Counted from the stretch's first letter, positions 48,042 through 56,925 are shown. The stretch is DNA of 64,000 nt from Rheinheimera lutimaris (GCF_013283795.1 NZ_JABSOD010000011.1:1-64000), one strand, 5' to 3'. Program-made: numbers and translations. The notes: generated from the sequence alone by a model not told the origin.

Positions 48042-49352
48042 ATGTTTGTAAAAAAAACAATCAGTCAAGTGGTCGTGTTTACCCTGTTGGCAACAAGTAG
48101 CTATCTGCTACCCGTTATCAGCCCGCTGGGCCAGGTACAAGCACAACAGCAACAAGACGAACGCAAAACCCGCCGCACACCGGCTTTACGCGCTAAAGTG
48201 TATGAGCAGTTGGCCAGGGCACAAGCGCTGGCCGATAGCGGGAAAACAAGCGAAGCCCTGGCGGCCTTAGACAACGTTAAGGATAAAGCCAGCTCGATGA
48301 ATAGCTATGAGTTGGCCATGTTGTACAACTTCTACGGCTTTACCTATTACAATACTGAACAATATGGCAACGCCATTACCGCCTTTGAAAAGGTGGTAGA
48401 ACAGCAGCCTATTCCTGAATCGTTCGAGCTTTCGACGTTGTTTAGCTTAGCTCAGCTGCATATGATGCAGGGCAATTATGCTAAGACGCTGAGCGTTCTG
48501 GAGCGCTGGGAAGCATTGAATACTGGTGAGATCCCTGCCAATAATCACCTTATTAAAGCTCAGGCCATGTACCAGCAAAAGGATTATCAGCGTGCTGCCG
48601 GCTTTATCAATCAAGCAGTTGAGATGGTTGAAAAACAAGGCAAGGTGCCAGATGAAAACTGGTATGTGCTGCAACGCGCAGTGTATTTTGAGCTTAAACA
48701 ACCTGAGAAAGTAAAAGACGTACTGGTTAAGATGGTTCGGCACTATAACGCCGGCCAATACTGGATACAACTGGCTGGCATGTACGGTGAATTGGGCGAA
48801 GAGAAAAAGCAACTGGCAATTCTTGAAGCAGCATACCAGCAGGGTTATATCACCTCTGCTTCCGACGTATTTAACCTGGCTCAGTTGTATTACTACCATC
48901 AGGTTCCGGTAAAAGGAGCGCGTGTGATGGAAGAGGCAATGCAGGCAGGCGTACTTGAGCGCAACCTGCGTAACCTGAAATTTACCGCAAGCTGCTGGTC
49001 GCTGGCAAAACATGACGACAAGGCTATTCCCCTGTTAATTTCAGCCGCAAGCTTGTCTGATGATGGTGAACTTGAAGCCCAACTTGGCCAAATGTACCTG
49101 AATATGGAAGCGTACGATAAAGCCATTGCAGCGGCCACAGCGGCCTTGCAAAAAGGTGGGCTTCGTAACCAGGGCATGTCACATTTGGTATTAGGGATGG
49201 CCTATTTCAATAAGCAGCGCTTTAATGACGCACTAGTCGAATTAGCCAAGGCCGAGAAGTTTGACAACACTAAGCGTATAGCTCTGCAATGGGAAAAATA
49301 CGTGAAAGCAGAAAAAGTTAACTTTGAAATACTACAAACCGAACTGTCTTAA
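48042..49352 (+). CDS. TPR protein of the TonB cluster
   Basis: Exported protein of 436 residues with a signal peptide and at least six tetratricopeptide-like helical pairs (ALAALDNVKDKASSMNSYELAML, NFYGFTYYNTEQYGNAITAFEK, GMAYFNKQRFNDALVELAKAE). TPR proteins close TtpC-ExbB-ExbD-TonB operons in related bacteria and are thought to scaffold the complex in the periplasm. I use the ATG at 48042 (AGGTGG upstream) rather than a TTG that overlaps tonB. Confidence 0.87.
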   Translation: MFVKKTISQVVVFTLLATSSYLLPVISPLGQVQAQQQQDERKTRRTPALRAKVYEQLARAQALADSGKTSEALAALDNVKDKASSMNSYELAMLYNFYGFTYYNTEQYGNAITAFEKVVEQQPIPESFELSTLFSLAQLHMMQGNYAKTLSVLERWEALNTGEIPANNHLIKAQAMYQQKDYQRAAGFINQAVEMVEKQGKVPDENWYVLQRAVYFELKQPEKVKDVLVKMVRHYNAGQYWIQLAGMYGELGEEKKQLAILEAAYQQGYITSASDVFNLAQLYYYHQVPVKGARVMEEAMQAGVLERNLRNLKFTASCWSLAKHDDKAIPLLISAASLSDDGELEAQLGQMYLNMEAYDKAIAAATAALQKGGLRNQGMSHLVLGMAYFNKQRFNDALVELAKAEKFDNTKRIALQWEKYVKAEKVNFEILQTELS

Positions 49353-49390
49353 CAACACTGATTAACGCTTTACAAAGTAACTTGTAATAC

Positions 49391-49417
49391 AAAACGCCGG
49401 TGTTCAGCCGGCGTTTT
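49391..49417. terminator. bidirectional terminator between TPR and porin genes
   Basis: AAAACGCCGG and CCGGCGTTTT form a perfect 10-bp stem with a seven-base loop, with A and T tracts outside. Confidence 0.9.
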
Positions 49418-49444
49418 ATATTGCAGATTAAAGCCTTTGCTTAA

Positions 49445-50347
49445 TTAAAACTTATGCTTGATACCAACCGCCAGATAATCGCGATCCGGTGTTGGCGTAT
49501 CCAGGTTAAAACTGCTGTACCAGGCAAATAAAGTAGTATCTTTACCCGCTTTATAATCTAACCCTAAGCTGATTGCTTTATCATCTTCCAGCGTTTGGTA
49601 CTGGGCTTTCAGCTCAGTTTTACCCAGCGGATAAGCACCACTTAACAACCAACCATCCTGTTCCAACCCGGTGATAATATCTTCCTGGCGCTGCAACATA
49701 GCACCCAGTTTAACGCCGGCCACTTTAGTTTGCCCGTTTACACGAACACTGTCATAACCGTTTACCTCTGAGTCAAACGCAACAGAGAGAAAAATATTGC
49801 TGTCCTTGAGGTTGTCATCGCCGTAAAACAGTGCGGCAGAAACCGCGTCTTCAGCATCTACCGAGTCTTCCAGAATATAGGTCAGCTGCGCGCCAAAGCC
49901 GTTATAGCTTGGCGTAAAATAACTGATGGAGTTATTCGCCCGTACTTCAGCTTCCCATAAACCACCCACATCGGCCTCAAAATCATTAAACTGATCAATC
50001 TTGCCTTGTGACATTTTAGTCGCTGTATCATGCCGGCCTAAACGCACCTCACCAAAGTTACCTGCCAGGCCAATATACTGATTACGCGCAGTAACATTGC
50101 TGCTACTGCTGTCAGACACATTTACGCCCCATTCTAATTGGTACACCAGGGTCAGACCGTCTTCCAACGCATAGTCACCTTTCAAACCAAAACGGGAGCT
50201 GTTACTTTTTAACTCCGAGAAACGCCCCTCTCCCTCATCGCCGGACTGCGCGGACACATTCAGCTGGCCGTAAAGCTTTACCGGCTCAGCCTGCACTGTT
50301 GCAACACCAGCCATCGCCATCACTAACATTACCGTTGTTTTTTTCAT
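49445..50347 (-). CDS. general porin, PhoB-controlled
   Basis: Outer-membrane porin of 300 residues. Signal peptide to about residue 20 (VQAEP), a typical first strand VKLYGQLNVSAQSGDE, the porin signature YIGLAGNFGEVRLGRHDT, and a C-terminal phenylalanine (YLAVGIKHKF) as required for BAM insertion. It belongs to the Gram-negative porin family rather than to the OprP type. The ATG at 50347 opens the signal peptide. The array of PhoB half-sites upstream argues for strong induction at low phosphate, like PhoE; the anion preference is inference. Confidence 0.9.
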   Translation of the reverse strand: MKKTTVMLVMAMAGVATVQAEPVKLYGQLNVSAQSGDEGEGRFSELKSNSSRFGLKGDYALEDGLTLVYQLEWGVNVSDSSSSNVTARNQYIGLAGNFGEVRLGRHDTATKMSQGKIDQFNDFEADVGGLWEAEVRANNSISYFTPSYNGFGAQLTYILEDSVDAEDAVSAALFYGDDNLKDSNIFLSVAFDSEVNGYDSVRVNGQTKVAGVKLGAMLQRQEDIITGLEQDGWLLSGAYPLGKTELKAQYQTLEDDKAISLGLDYKAGKDTTLFAWYSSFNLDTPTPDRDYLAVGIKHKF

Positions 50348-50417
50348 TTTTCGCACCTGAGTTATTACCGGCCCGTTACTACTGCTAACAGTCCGTGATT
50401 TATGACAACGCCATATT

Positions 50418-50487
50418 ATGACCATTTCATGACAGTAAAATGACAATAAGGCAAATTTATGACTTTGAAATGATACTTTTATGACCT
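50418..50487 (-). promoter_or_regulatory. array of six PhoB half-sites before the porin
   Basis: ATGA-type half-sites (plus strand) start at 50418, 50429 and 50440, and again at 50459, 50470 and 50481: two runs of three with exact 11-bp spacing and a 19-bp step between runs. On the minus strand the downstream run reads TTGTCAT, CTGTCAT, TGGTCAT. A seventh, off-phase copy lies at 50402. The array ends about 70 bp before the porin start. Confidence 0.85.
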
Positions 50488-50567
50488 TAGCAGAAATATA
50501 CAGCTTGCTTAGCAAAAGTATCTGTTAAATTAGCAGGATAGCCAGTAATTAGCCGATAAAATGCATA

Positions 50568-50593
50568 AAAAAAGGAGCCGCAGCTCCTTTTTT
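50568..50593. terminator. terminator after phoU (copy 2)
   Basis: AAAAAAGGAGC and GCTCCTTTTTT form an 11-bp stem with loop CGCA. It lies just past the phoU stop on the minus strand. Confidence 0.88.
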
Positions 50594-50608
50594 GCAAAAA
50601 TGCAGTGA

Positions 50609-51334
50609 TTAACGACGCTTTTTATCAACAACCTGCTGTAACTCTTCATCGCTAAGATGCGAAACATTGCGGCCTAAGCTGAGGAAAATAGCATGTTCGC
50701 AGATATTACGACTGTGATCGCCTACCCGCTCCAGCGCTTTAGCAACCTGAGAAATCTGCATACTGACGCTGATTTGCTTTGCATCGTCCATCATGCTGCT
50801 GAGACTGTGCTGTAAAATACGGGCATAATCATCATCAATGGCTTTATCTTCACGTAATACCGCCAATGCCGCTTGGGCGTCTATTTGCTCAAAAGCAGCA
50901 AGGGCACGCTGCAACATTTGCAGCACCTTTTGCCCCATTTCTGCCAGGGCGTCCAGTTGCGAAGTTGCCGGCCGGCTGTCCGCCTCTTCCTTTAACAAGG
51001 CTTTGGCAATGCGCTTGGCTAAATCGCCAATACGTTCAACATCATTAATACTTTTCAGCACGGCCAATACCAAGCGTAAATCACTGGCTGCCGGCTGGCG
51101 CCGCGCCAATATATCCAGGCAGTGCTCGTCAATATCAACTTCAAAGTTGTTCACGCGCCGGTCAAAGTCTTTTACCTGTTGCGCCAGTGCAACATCAGCC
51201 GAGGTAAAGGCTGTTAACGCATCGGTAAGCTGCTGCTGCGCCAACTGTGCCATTTGCATTAAGCGTTCTACGGCTTGCTGTAACTCTTCATCATAGGCCT
51301 GTGAATAATGGCCGCCGATTTTGTTATTTGGCAT
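50609..51334 (-). CDS. phoU: PhoU-family protein (copy 2), last gene of the pst operon
   Basis: Protein of 241 residues with two three-helix PhoU repeats (RRQPAASDLRLVLAVLKSINDVERIGDLAKRI, VAKALERVGDHSRNICEHAIF). It lies 55 bp after pstB, the classical phoU position, yet its N-terminus (PNNKIGGHYSQAYDEEL) diverges more from E. coli PhoU than copy 1 does. Presumably it couples Pst activity to PhoR. The two copies may divide roles between Pst and Pit, or between conditions. Confidence 0.92.
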   Translation of the reverse strand: MPNNKIGGHYSQAYDEELQQAVERLMQMAQLAQQQLTDALTAFTSADVALAQQVKDFDRRVNNFEVDIDEHCLDILARRQPAASDLRLVLAVLKSINDVERIGDLAKRIAKALLKEEADSRPATSQLDALAEMGQKVLQMLQRALAAFEQIDAQAALAVLREDKAIDDDYARILQHSLSSMMDDAKQISVSMQISQVAKALERVGDHSRNICEHAIFLSLGRNVSHLSDEELQQVVDKKRR

Positions 51335-51389
51335 AATGCCGCTCTCCTGAATTAGTTCTCACCACAGCCCTTTAATCACTTAATCGCTG

Positions 51390-52160
51390 TTAGCCGTAAC
51401 GCCCGGTAATATAGTCTTCGGTCCGCTTTTGCTGCGGGTTGGTAAATACATCATTGGTATTGCCGATTTCAATAAGATTACCCAGATGGAAAAAGGCCGT
51501 GCGATCAGACACCCTGGCGGCTTGTTGCATATTGTGCGTAACAATAACGATAGTGAAGTTTTGCTTCAGTTCGTCAATCAGCTCTTCAATAATAGAAGTG
51601 GCGATAGGATCCAGTGCTGAGCACGGTTCATCCATCAGGATCACTTCCGGGCTTACCGCTATGCTGCGGGCAATGCACAAACGTTGCTGCTGGCCACCGG
51701 ATAAACCGGTGCCGGGTTGGTCCAGCCGATCTTTTACTTCATTCCATAAACCGGCGCGGCGCAAGCTGGATTCAACGATATCGTCCAGATCGGCTTTGCG
51801 CTCGGCCAGGCCATGCAATTTCGGCCCGTAAGCAATATTTTCGTAAATCGACTTCGGAAACGGGTTCGGCTTTTGGAACACCATACCTACCTGAGCCCGC
51901 AACTGCACCACATCTAATGCCGGCTCGTGAATATCACGGCCATCCAGCAAAATACTACCGGTTACCCGACAATGCTCTATGGTGTCGTTCATCCGGTTCA
52001 TACAGCGTAAAAAGGTTGACTTACCGCAGCCAGACGGGCCGATAAAGGAGATCACCTCGTTCTGATACACATCCATGCTGATGCCATGCAGCGCCTGATT
52101 GTCGCCGTAGAACACCTTTACATCTGTAGCACTGATTTTTACCGGAGCTGAATTACTCAT
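51390..52160 (-). CDS. pstB: phosphate ABC transporter ATP-binding protein PstB
   Basis: ATPase subunit of 256 residues. Walker [21 protein letters not shown]-loop [21 protein letters not shown], signature [14 protein letters not shown] and Walker [14 protein letters not shown] are all intact. The NxMND context after Walker A is specific to PstB. It powers high-affinity Pi import and takes part in PhoR signalling. Confidence 0.97.
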   Translation of the reverse strand: MSNSAPVKISATDVKVFYGDNQALHGISMDVYQNEVISFIGPSGCGKSTFLRCMNRMNDTIEHCRVTGSILLDGRDIHEPALDVVQLRAQVGMVFQKPNPFPKSIYENIAYGPKLHGLAERKADLDDIVESSLRRAGLWNEVKDRLDQPGTGLSGGQQQRLCIARSIAVSPEVILMDEPCSALDPIATSIIEELIDELKQNFTIVIVTHNMQQAARVSDRTAFFHLGNLIEIGNTNDVFTNPQQKRTEDYITGRYG

Positions 52161-52219
52161 TTGTTTATCCGTTACTTTAAAATTAACTCTGTTAAGCGCA
52201 GCGTAACTAACCAGCTATG

Positions 52220-53590
52220 TTACCAGCGCTTTTCATATTTTTTCCGCAGCCAAATGGCCAGACCATTTAAGCTAATCATCATCAGCAACAACACAATAAT
52301 GGCGGCTGAAGTGCGGGCCTCAAAGAAATTACGCAGCTCATTGCCCTGCCACAGGTAAATTTGTACCGGTAACGCACTGGCCTGTTCAAACGGTGAAGCC
52401 GGTATAGAAGCAACAAAAGACTTCATACCAATTAATAACAGCGGCGCCGTTTCACCCAATGCCTGGGCCACACCTAAAATAGCCCCTGTTAAAATACCCG
52501 GAATAGCCAGTGGTAACACATGATGGAAAATAGCCTGCATTTTCGATGCGCCCAGCCCAAGTGCCGCCTGGCGAATAGACGGCGGTATTGCTTTAAGTGT
52601 GGAGCGGGTAGCAATAATTACCGTGGGTAATGTCATCAGTGATAACACGAGACCGCCGACAATCGGTGCCGACATTGGCAGGTTAAACCAGCCGATTAAC
52701 ACCGAAGCCCCCAATAAACCAAACACTATTGAAGGCACCGCCGCCAGGTTGTTAATGTTTACCTCCACCAGGTCGGTGATTCTATTGCGCGGCGCAAACT
52801 CTTCCAAATAAATAGCAGCGGCTACGCCCATCGGCACGGCCAGTAAAATAACCACCAGCATCATATAGAACGAGCCCATAAAAGCACCGGCCAAACCAGC
52901 AGATGCCAAAGAGCTGCGCGAGTCCGGGTTCATAAACAGTGCCAGACTGAAACGGTTTTGGATAACGCCATCAGCAGCAAGCTTATCTACCCATTCACGC
53001 ATTTTCGGGCTAAGCTGCTGCTGTGCATCCGGCAGACTGCGGTCAATATTGCCTTTTAACCAAACATCGATATTGGCATCTGTTAACAGATGCAGCGTGC
53101 GGGTTTGGCCAATAATTGACGGATCTGCCACTACCATATCACGCAGCGCAAAGCGCTCGCCGGAGGTCACCACCCGCGCCAGGTCGCGCCGGTGCTTGCC
53201 GGCATCCGGCAGCACTTTTTGCAAGCTGTCGGTGATCAGCCGGTTAAAGTTAACAAAGCCAATTTCGGTTTGCCATTCAATATGCCGCTGGCGAAAATCG
53301 TTATCGGACTCGTCGACACGCTGCTGTGGCATCGGCGGAATTTTAATGATCGCCGGATCAAAATAAATCTCCAGCGTAATAGCCGATTGCCAAAATGCCG
53401 GTAGCCCTTTGGAAAAAATATTGATAAACAACACCGCTACTAAACCAAGACTGATTAGCACCGCGGTTAAGCCCAACCGGCGAAACAAATTTTCTGTCCG
53501 ATGGCGTTTAGCAAGCGACGCAATGACTTTTTGCTGCACCTGGCTCGGAGCCGCTACAGCTTTAATCGGGTTCTCTGCAATAATGGTCAT
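52220..53590 (-). CDS. pstA: phosphate ABC transporter permease PstA (long form)
   Basis: Permease of 456 residues, about 150 longer than E. coli PstA. The extra length is a periplasmic insert after the first membrane helix (about residues 70-220), followed by the normal five-helix permease core with AAIYLEEFAPRNRITDLVEVNI and the coupling segment RQAALGLGASKMQAIFHHVLPLAIPGI. The N-terminus is also extended. Long PstA/PstC pairs are known in Shewanella and Vibrio relatives. It starts 3 bp after pstC. Confidence 0.95.
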   Translation of the reverse strand: MTIIAENPIKAVAAPSQVQQKVIASLAKRHRTENLFRRLGLTAVLISLGLVAVLFINIFSKGLPAFWQSAITLEIYFDPAIIKIPPMPQQRVDESDNDFRQRHIEWQTEIGFVNFNRLITDSLQKVLPDAGKHRRDLARVVTSGERFALRDMVVADPSIIGQTRTLHLLTDANIDVWLKGNIDRSLPDAQQQLSPKMREWVDKLAADGVIQNRFSLALFMNPDSRSSLASAGLAGAFMGSFYMMLVVILLAVPMGVAAAIYLEEFAPRNRITDLVEVNINNLAAVPSIVFGLLGASVLIGWFNLPMSAPIVGGLVLSLMTLPTVIIATRSTLKAIPPSIRQAALGLGASKMQAIFHHVLPLAIPGILTGAILGVAQALGETAPLLLIGMKSFVASIPASPFEQASALPVQIYLWQGNELRNFFEARTSAAIIVLLLMMISLNGLAIWLRKKYEKRW

Positions 53591-53593
53591 AAC

Positions 53594-54973
53594 TTACTCG
53601 TATTGTTCACGGTATTTACGCACGATCACCAGTGCCATCACATTGAGCAGCAAGGTAATAACGAACAGCGTTAAGCCCAGCGCAAAGGCAACCAGCGATT
53701 GCGGGCTGGAAAAATCATTGTCACCGGTTAGCTGATTGACGATGGTTACCGTTACAGTGGACACGGCTTCGAACGGGTTAGCAGTTAACGCGGGACTGTT
53801 ACCAGCTGCCAACACCACTATCATGGTTTCGCCAATGGCACGGCTTGCTGCCAGCAACACAGCACCAACAATACCCGGCAATGCTGCCGGCAGCACCACT
53901 TTTAAGATAGTTTCAGACTTGGTTGCACCTAACCCCAGCGAGCCGTCCCGCATAGATTTTGGCACCTGAGTGATAATGTCATCTGATAACGACGAGATAA
54001 ACGGGATAATCATAATGCCCATGACCACGCCGGCTGTTAATGCCGAAGTGGCATTGATATCCAACCCGATAGCCGCACCTAAATCGCGCAAAAACGGGCC
54101 TACCGTTACCAACGCAAAGAAACCGTACACTATGGTAGGAATACCGGCCAACACTTCAATCACAGGCTTGGCGGTATTGCGCAGCTTCATAGGCGCATAC
54201 TCCGCCAGATAAATTGCCACCATCAGCCCCAGCGGAATAGCCACCAGCATAGCGATACCGGCGATCATTGCGGTACCGGCTAACAACGGCACCAAACCGA
54301 AGCTTCCCTGCTCTCCCACGCCAACAGTAGAAAAGCGCGGATTCCAGGTAGTACCAAAGAAAAACTCTGTCGGCGGAATATAACTGAAGAACTTCATCGT
54401 TTCGCCGACCATCGACAGCACTATGCCGATGGTAGTCAAAATAGCCACGGTAGAACATAGCACCAGCAGGGCTTTAACAACACGCTCAACCTGATGCCGG
54501 GCTTTTAACCGTGGCGTAATGCGCAGCAGGCTGTACAACATACCTGCTGCGGCTATTACTGCCATTAATGCTGTAAGTACTAACGCACTGTTGGTTTTAA
54601 GCTGCCGCAAATGCTCAGCAGCGGCCAACTCCCAGGCCTCTGCATCTGCCACCACGCCGAAGTTACCGGCTAAATTACCGATACGCTGCGACATGACACG
54701 GACCTCATCAGCCGTCAAGGTCGCGACATCCACCGGCAATTGTGCCAGCATCATAGAATTAATGACCGCCGGTGCCAGCCACAACCACAACAGCAGAATA
54801 AAAAATGCCGGCAACACAGCCCACAATCCCACCATCATGCCATAGTGATGTGGCCTGGAATGCATGCGCAAATCGGGGTTAACTGTTGCTACTTTGCGGC
54901 TGCGGGTCATTCCGAGTTGGTAGCCCAATGCCAGCAAGATCAGCAGCACGACAATTAACGAAAGGTTACTCAT
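53594..54973 (-). CDS. pstC: phosphate ABC transporter permease PstC (long form)
   Basis: Permease of 459 residues, about 140 longer than E. coli PstC. An additional N-terminal hydrophobic region and soluble segment (about 1-180) precede the core carrying PLLAGTAMIAGIAMLVAIPLG, IYLAEYAPMKLRNTAKPVIEVLAGIPTIVYGFF and the coupling motif RDGSLGLGATKSETILKVVLP. The pstC-pstA gap is 3 bp. A degenerate PhoB box and the pstS terminator lie upstream. Confidence 0.95.
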   Translation of the reverse strand: MSNLSLIVVLLILLALGYQLGMTRSRKVATVNPDLRMHSRPHHYGMMVGLWAVLPAFFILLLWLWLAPAVINSMMLAQLPVDVATLTADEVRVMSQRIGNLAGNFGVVADAEAWELAAAEHLRQLKTNSALVLTALMAVIAAAGMLYSLLRITPRLKARHQVERVVKALLVLCSTVAILTTIGIVLSMVGETMKFFSYIPPTEFFFGTTWNPRFSTVGVGEQGSFGLVPLLAGTAMIAGIAMLVAIPLGLMVAIYLAEYAPMKLRNTAKPVIEVLAGIPTIVYGFFALVTVGPFLRDLGAAIGLDINATSALTAGVVMGIMIIPFISSLSDDIITQVPKSMRDGSLGLGATKSETILKVVLPAALPGIVGAVLLAASRAIGETMIVVLAAGNSPALTANPFEAVSTVTVTIVNQLTGDNDFSSPQSLVAFALGLTLFVITLLLNVMALVIVRKYREQYE

Positions 54974-55035
54974 GGTCGCTCCGTAAACAGCTTACACGTA
55001 ATGCTTAACTAAGGTGCGCAGTGTAAGCGGCTTTT

Positions 55036-55053
55036 ATTTCAGTTTTATGACAT
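55036..55053 (-). promoter_or_regulatory. degenerate PhoB box upstream of pstC
   Basis: On the minus strand ATGTCATAAAACTGAAAT: a good first half-site, AAAA spacer and a weaker second half-site, 62 bp before pstC and downstream of the pstS terminator. It would let pstCAB-phoU have its own promoter. Confidence 0.5.
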
Positions 55054-55066
55054 CCGAAAAGCAAAA

Positions 55067-55091
55067 AAGAGAACCCGTTACAGGTTCTCTT
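55067..55091 (-). terminator. terminator after pstS
   Basis: AAGAGAACC and GGTTCTCTT form a 9-bp stem with a seven-base loop; on the minus strand it is followed by TTTTTGC. It would lower pstCAB expression relative to the abundantly needed binding protein. Confidence 0.85.
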
Positions 55092-55107
55092 AAATGCAGC
55101 AGAGAGA

Positions 55108-56139
55108 TTATAGCGACTTTTTCTGCCGGATGTTTTGCATAATTTCTGCGCGTTCATCGTCAGACAGCGGAATTAAACCAGCGCTTTCCAGCACGCTGCC
55201 AAAGCCTGACATACCTTCGCTGACATGGAACTGAGCATATTCCTGTAACCCGGGAATGACACCGATATGCGCGCCTTTAACATAGATATACAGCGGACGT
55301 GATACCGGATACTCGCCGGAGATAATAGTATCCAGGTTAGGCTCTACACCAGATACGGTAGCTACTTTGATACGGTCACGGTTAGCTTCAAAGAAACTTA
55401 AACCAAATACACCTACCGCGTCTTTTTGCGCTTGCAAACGTGCCAGGGTTTCAGTGTAATCGCCGGCAATTTCTACTACCCGGCCGTCGGTACGCATAGC
55501 GGTACAAAATTTATGCGCAGCATCTTTGTCCATGGCTTTTACTTCGGCCAATGTCTGGCATCCGGGCACCACCACTTTCTCTTCATACACTTCGCGGGTA
55601 CCGTGATTAGAGCCCGGAATCGCCAGCAAAATTTCCTGGTCCGGTAAGGTTTTATCTATTTGATTCCAACGGGTATAAGGGTTAGCAACCATTTTACCGT
55701 TCTGTGCCACTTGTGCTGCCTGCGCCAGGAACACATGCTTCGGCTCTAACTTGAATACTGCAGCATCAACACGTGACGCGAAAACAATGCCGTCATAGCC
55801 GATTTTTACTTCAATAATCTCTTTTACACCATTGGCTTTACAGGCTTCTACTTCATTCGGGCGCATTTTGCGCGATGAATTGGCCACATCAATAGTATTA
55901 GCACCTACGCCCTGACAAAATTGGCGTAAACCGCCTGACGAGCCACCTGAGCCCACTACCGGAGTGCGGAACTGAGCAAAGTTATTGCCAAACTCTTCTG
56001 CAACTACTGCAGAAAACGGCAGCACGGTAGAAGACCCGGCGATTTGGATAGTGTCACGGCTTTGTGCCTGCGCTGTTGCTGATGCGGTTAAAGCGACGGT
56101 TGCCGCCAGTAACAAGCTGGAGAATTTATTCAGTTTCAT
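55108..56139 (-). CDS. pstS: periplasmic phosphate-binding protein PstS
   Basis: Binding protein of 343 residues with a signal peptide (cleavage near AQAQ) and the PstS ligand loops IAGSSTVLPFSAVVAEEF and VGSGGSSGGLRQFCQG, then IDVANSSRKM and GSNHGTREVYEEKV. The SGGS-type loop binds phosphate. This is the longer PstS class common in marine gammaproteobacteria. The ATG at 56139 opens the signal peptide and has a GGGAA ribosome site. A PhoB box lies 53 bp upstream. Confidence 0.96.
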   Translation of the reverse strand: MKLNKFSSLLLAATVALTASATAQAQSRDTIQIAGSSTVLPFSAVVAEEFGNNFAQFRTPVVGSGGSSGGLRQFCQGVGANTIDVANSSRKMRPNEVEACKANGVKEIIEVKIGYDGIVFASRVDAAVFKLEPKHVFLAQAAQVAQNGKMVANPYTRWNQIDKTLPDQEILLAIPGSNHGTREVYEEKVVVPGCQTLAEVKAMDKDAAHKFCTAMRTDGRVVEIAGDYTETLARLQAQKDAVGVFGLSFFEANRDRIKVATVSGVEPNLDTIISGEYPVSRPLYIYVKGAHIGVIPGLQEYAQFHVSEGMSGFGSVLESAGLIPLSDDERAEIMQNIRQKKSL

Positions 56140-56191
56140 ATCATGTTCCCGGTTGTCCGAAGTGTGTATGGTATTAGTTTGCTGCATTTTT

Positions 56192-56209
56192 ATTGCAGTA
56201 ATATGACAG
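56192..56209 (-). promoter_or_regulatory. PhoB box upstream of pstS
   Basis: On the minus strand CTGTCATATTACTGCAAT: a consensus first half-site and a good second half-site on an 11-bp period; a third, weaker ATGCAGC unit follows. Confidence 0.75.
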
Positions 56210-56256
56210 AGGAAACTATTTTCAGATTTTCTTATAAAACTATCGGTTAGCCAAGC

Positions 56257-56925
56257 CTAATGCTGCACGCAACAGCGGTTGCGCCCCTGATGCTTGGCCT
56301 GATACAACGCCTGGTCGGCACGCAACAATAACTTGTCTAAATCATCACGGTCCGGCAGATACATCGCAATACCCAAACTACAGGTAATGCTAAGCACCGT
56401 ACTGTCGCGTAAAGCGAAAGGATGCGCAGCCACTGTCATGCGGATACGCTCGGCAGATAAAATAGCGGTTTTTAAATCAATCTCCGGCAGTAAGATAAAG
56501 AACTCTTCACCGCCATAGCGCCCGGCTAAATCGGTGTCACGGATGCTTTGCCGGCATACCTCAGCAAATTCAGTCAGTACTTTGTCACCGGCAGCATGGC
56601 CATACTGATCGTTGATTTGTTTAAAATGGTCGATGTCCAACATCAGTACGGCTAAATCTTTTTGATACCGGTTGGCACGGCGGATCTCTACCATAGCCTG
56701 CTGCATAATGGCGCGACGGTTTGCGAGGCCGGTAAGCAAGTCAGTACTGGCTAACTGCAACAACTCCTGGTTACGTAATACCAATTGTTGTTCCGTATCA
56801 GCATGGCGGACAATTTCAGCACGCAAAGCAGCAGCCATACGGCGAAATCTTAATACCACAAAAGCCAATAGTGCCATAACGACACAAAACAAAAATATCA
56901 GTGATACGACTATTACGTTGCCCAC
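56257..56925 (-). CDS. membrane-anchored GGDEF diguanylate cyclase
   Basis: Protein of 222 residues: one N-terminal membrane helix (about 4-26), a short coiled-coil linker, then a GGDEF domain (STDLLTGLANRRAIM, MLDIDHFKQINDQYGHAAGD) with active site GRYGGEEFFIL. Unlike the other cyclase in the window it keeps an RDTD inhibitory I-site five residues before GGEEF, so product inhibition by cyclic di-GMP is expected. It has no recognisable sensor domain. The start codon is GTG (56925) with AGGGA upstream. It lies upstream of the pstS promoter region and shares no obvious operon. Confidence 0.9.
   Translation of the reverse strand: MGNVIVVSLIFLFCVVMALLAFVVLRFRRMAAALRAEIVRHADTEQQLVLRNQELLQLASTDLLTGLANRRAIMQQAMVEIRRANRYQKDLAVLMLDIDHFKQINDQYGHAAGDKVLTEFAEVCRQSIRDTDLAGRYGGEEFFILLPEIDLKTAILSAERIRMTVAAHPFALRDSTVLSITCSLGIAMYLPDRDDLDKLLLRADQALYQAKHQGRNRCCVQH

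Noticed and set aside
50402-50487. Short regular repeats considered as a CRISPR or iteron array
   Set aside because: Unit length is 11 bp with half-site sequence matching PhoB boxes, located directly before a porin; no cas or replication genes are nearby.
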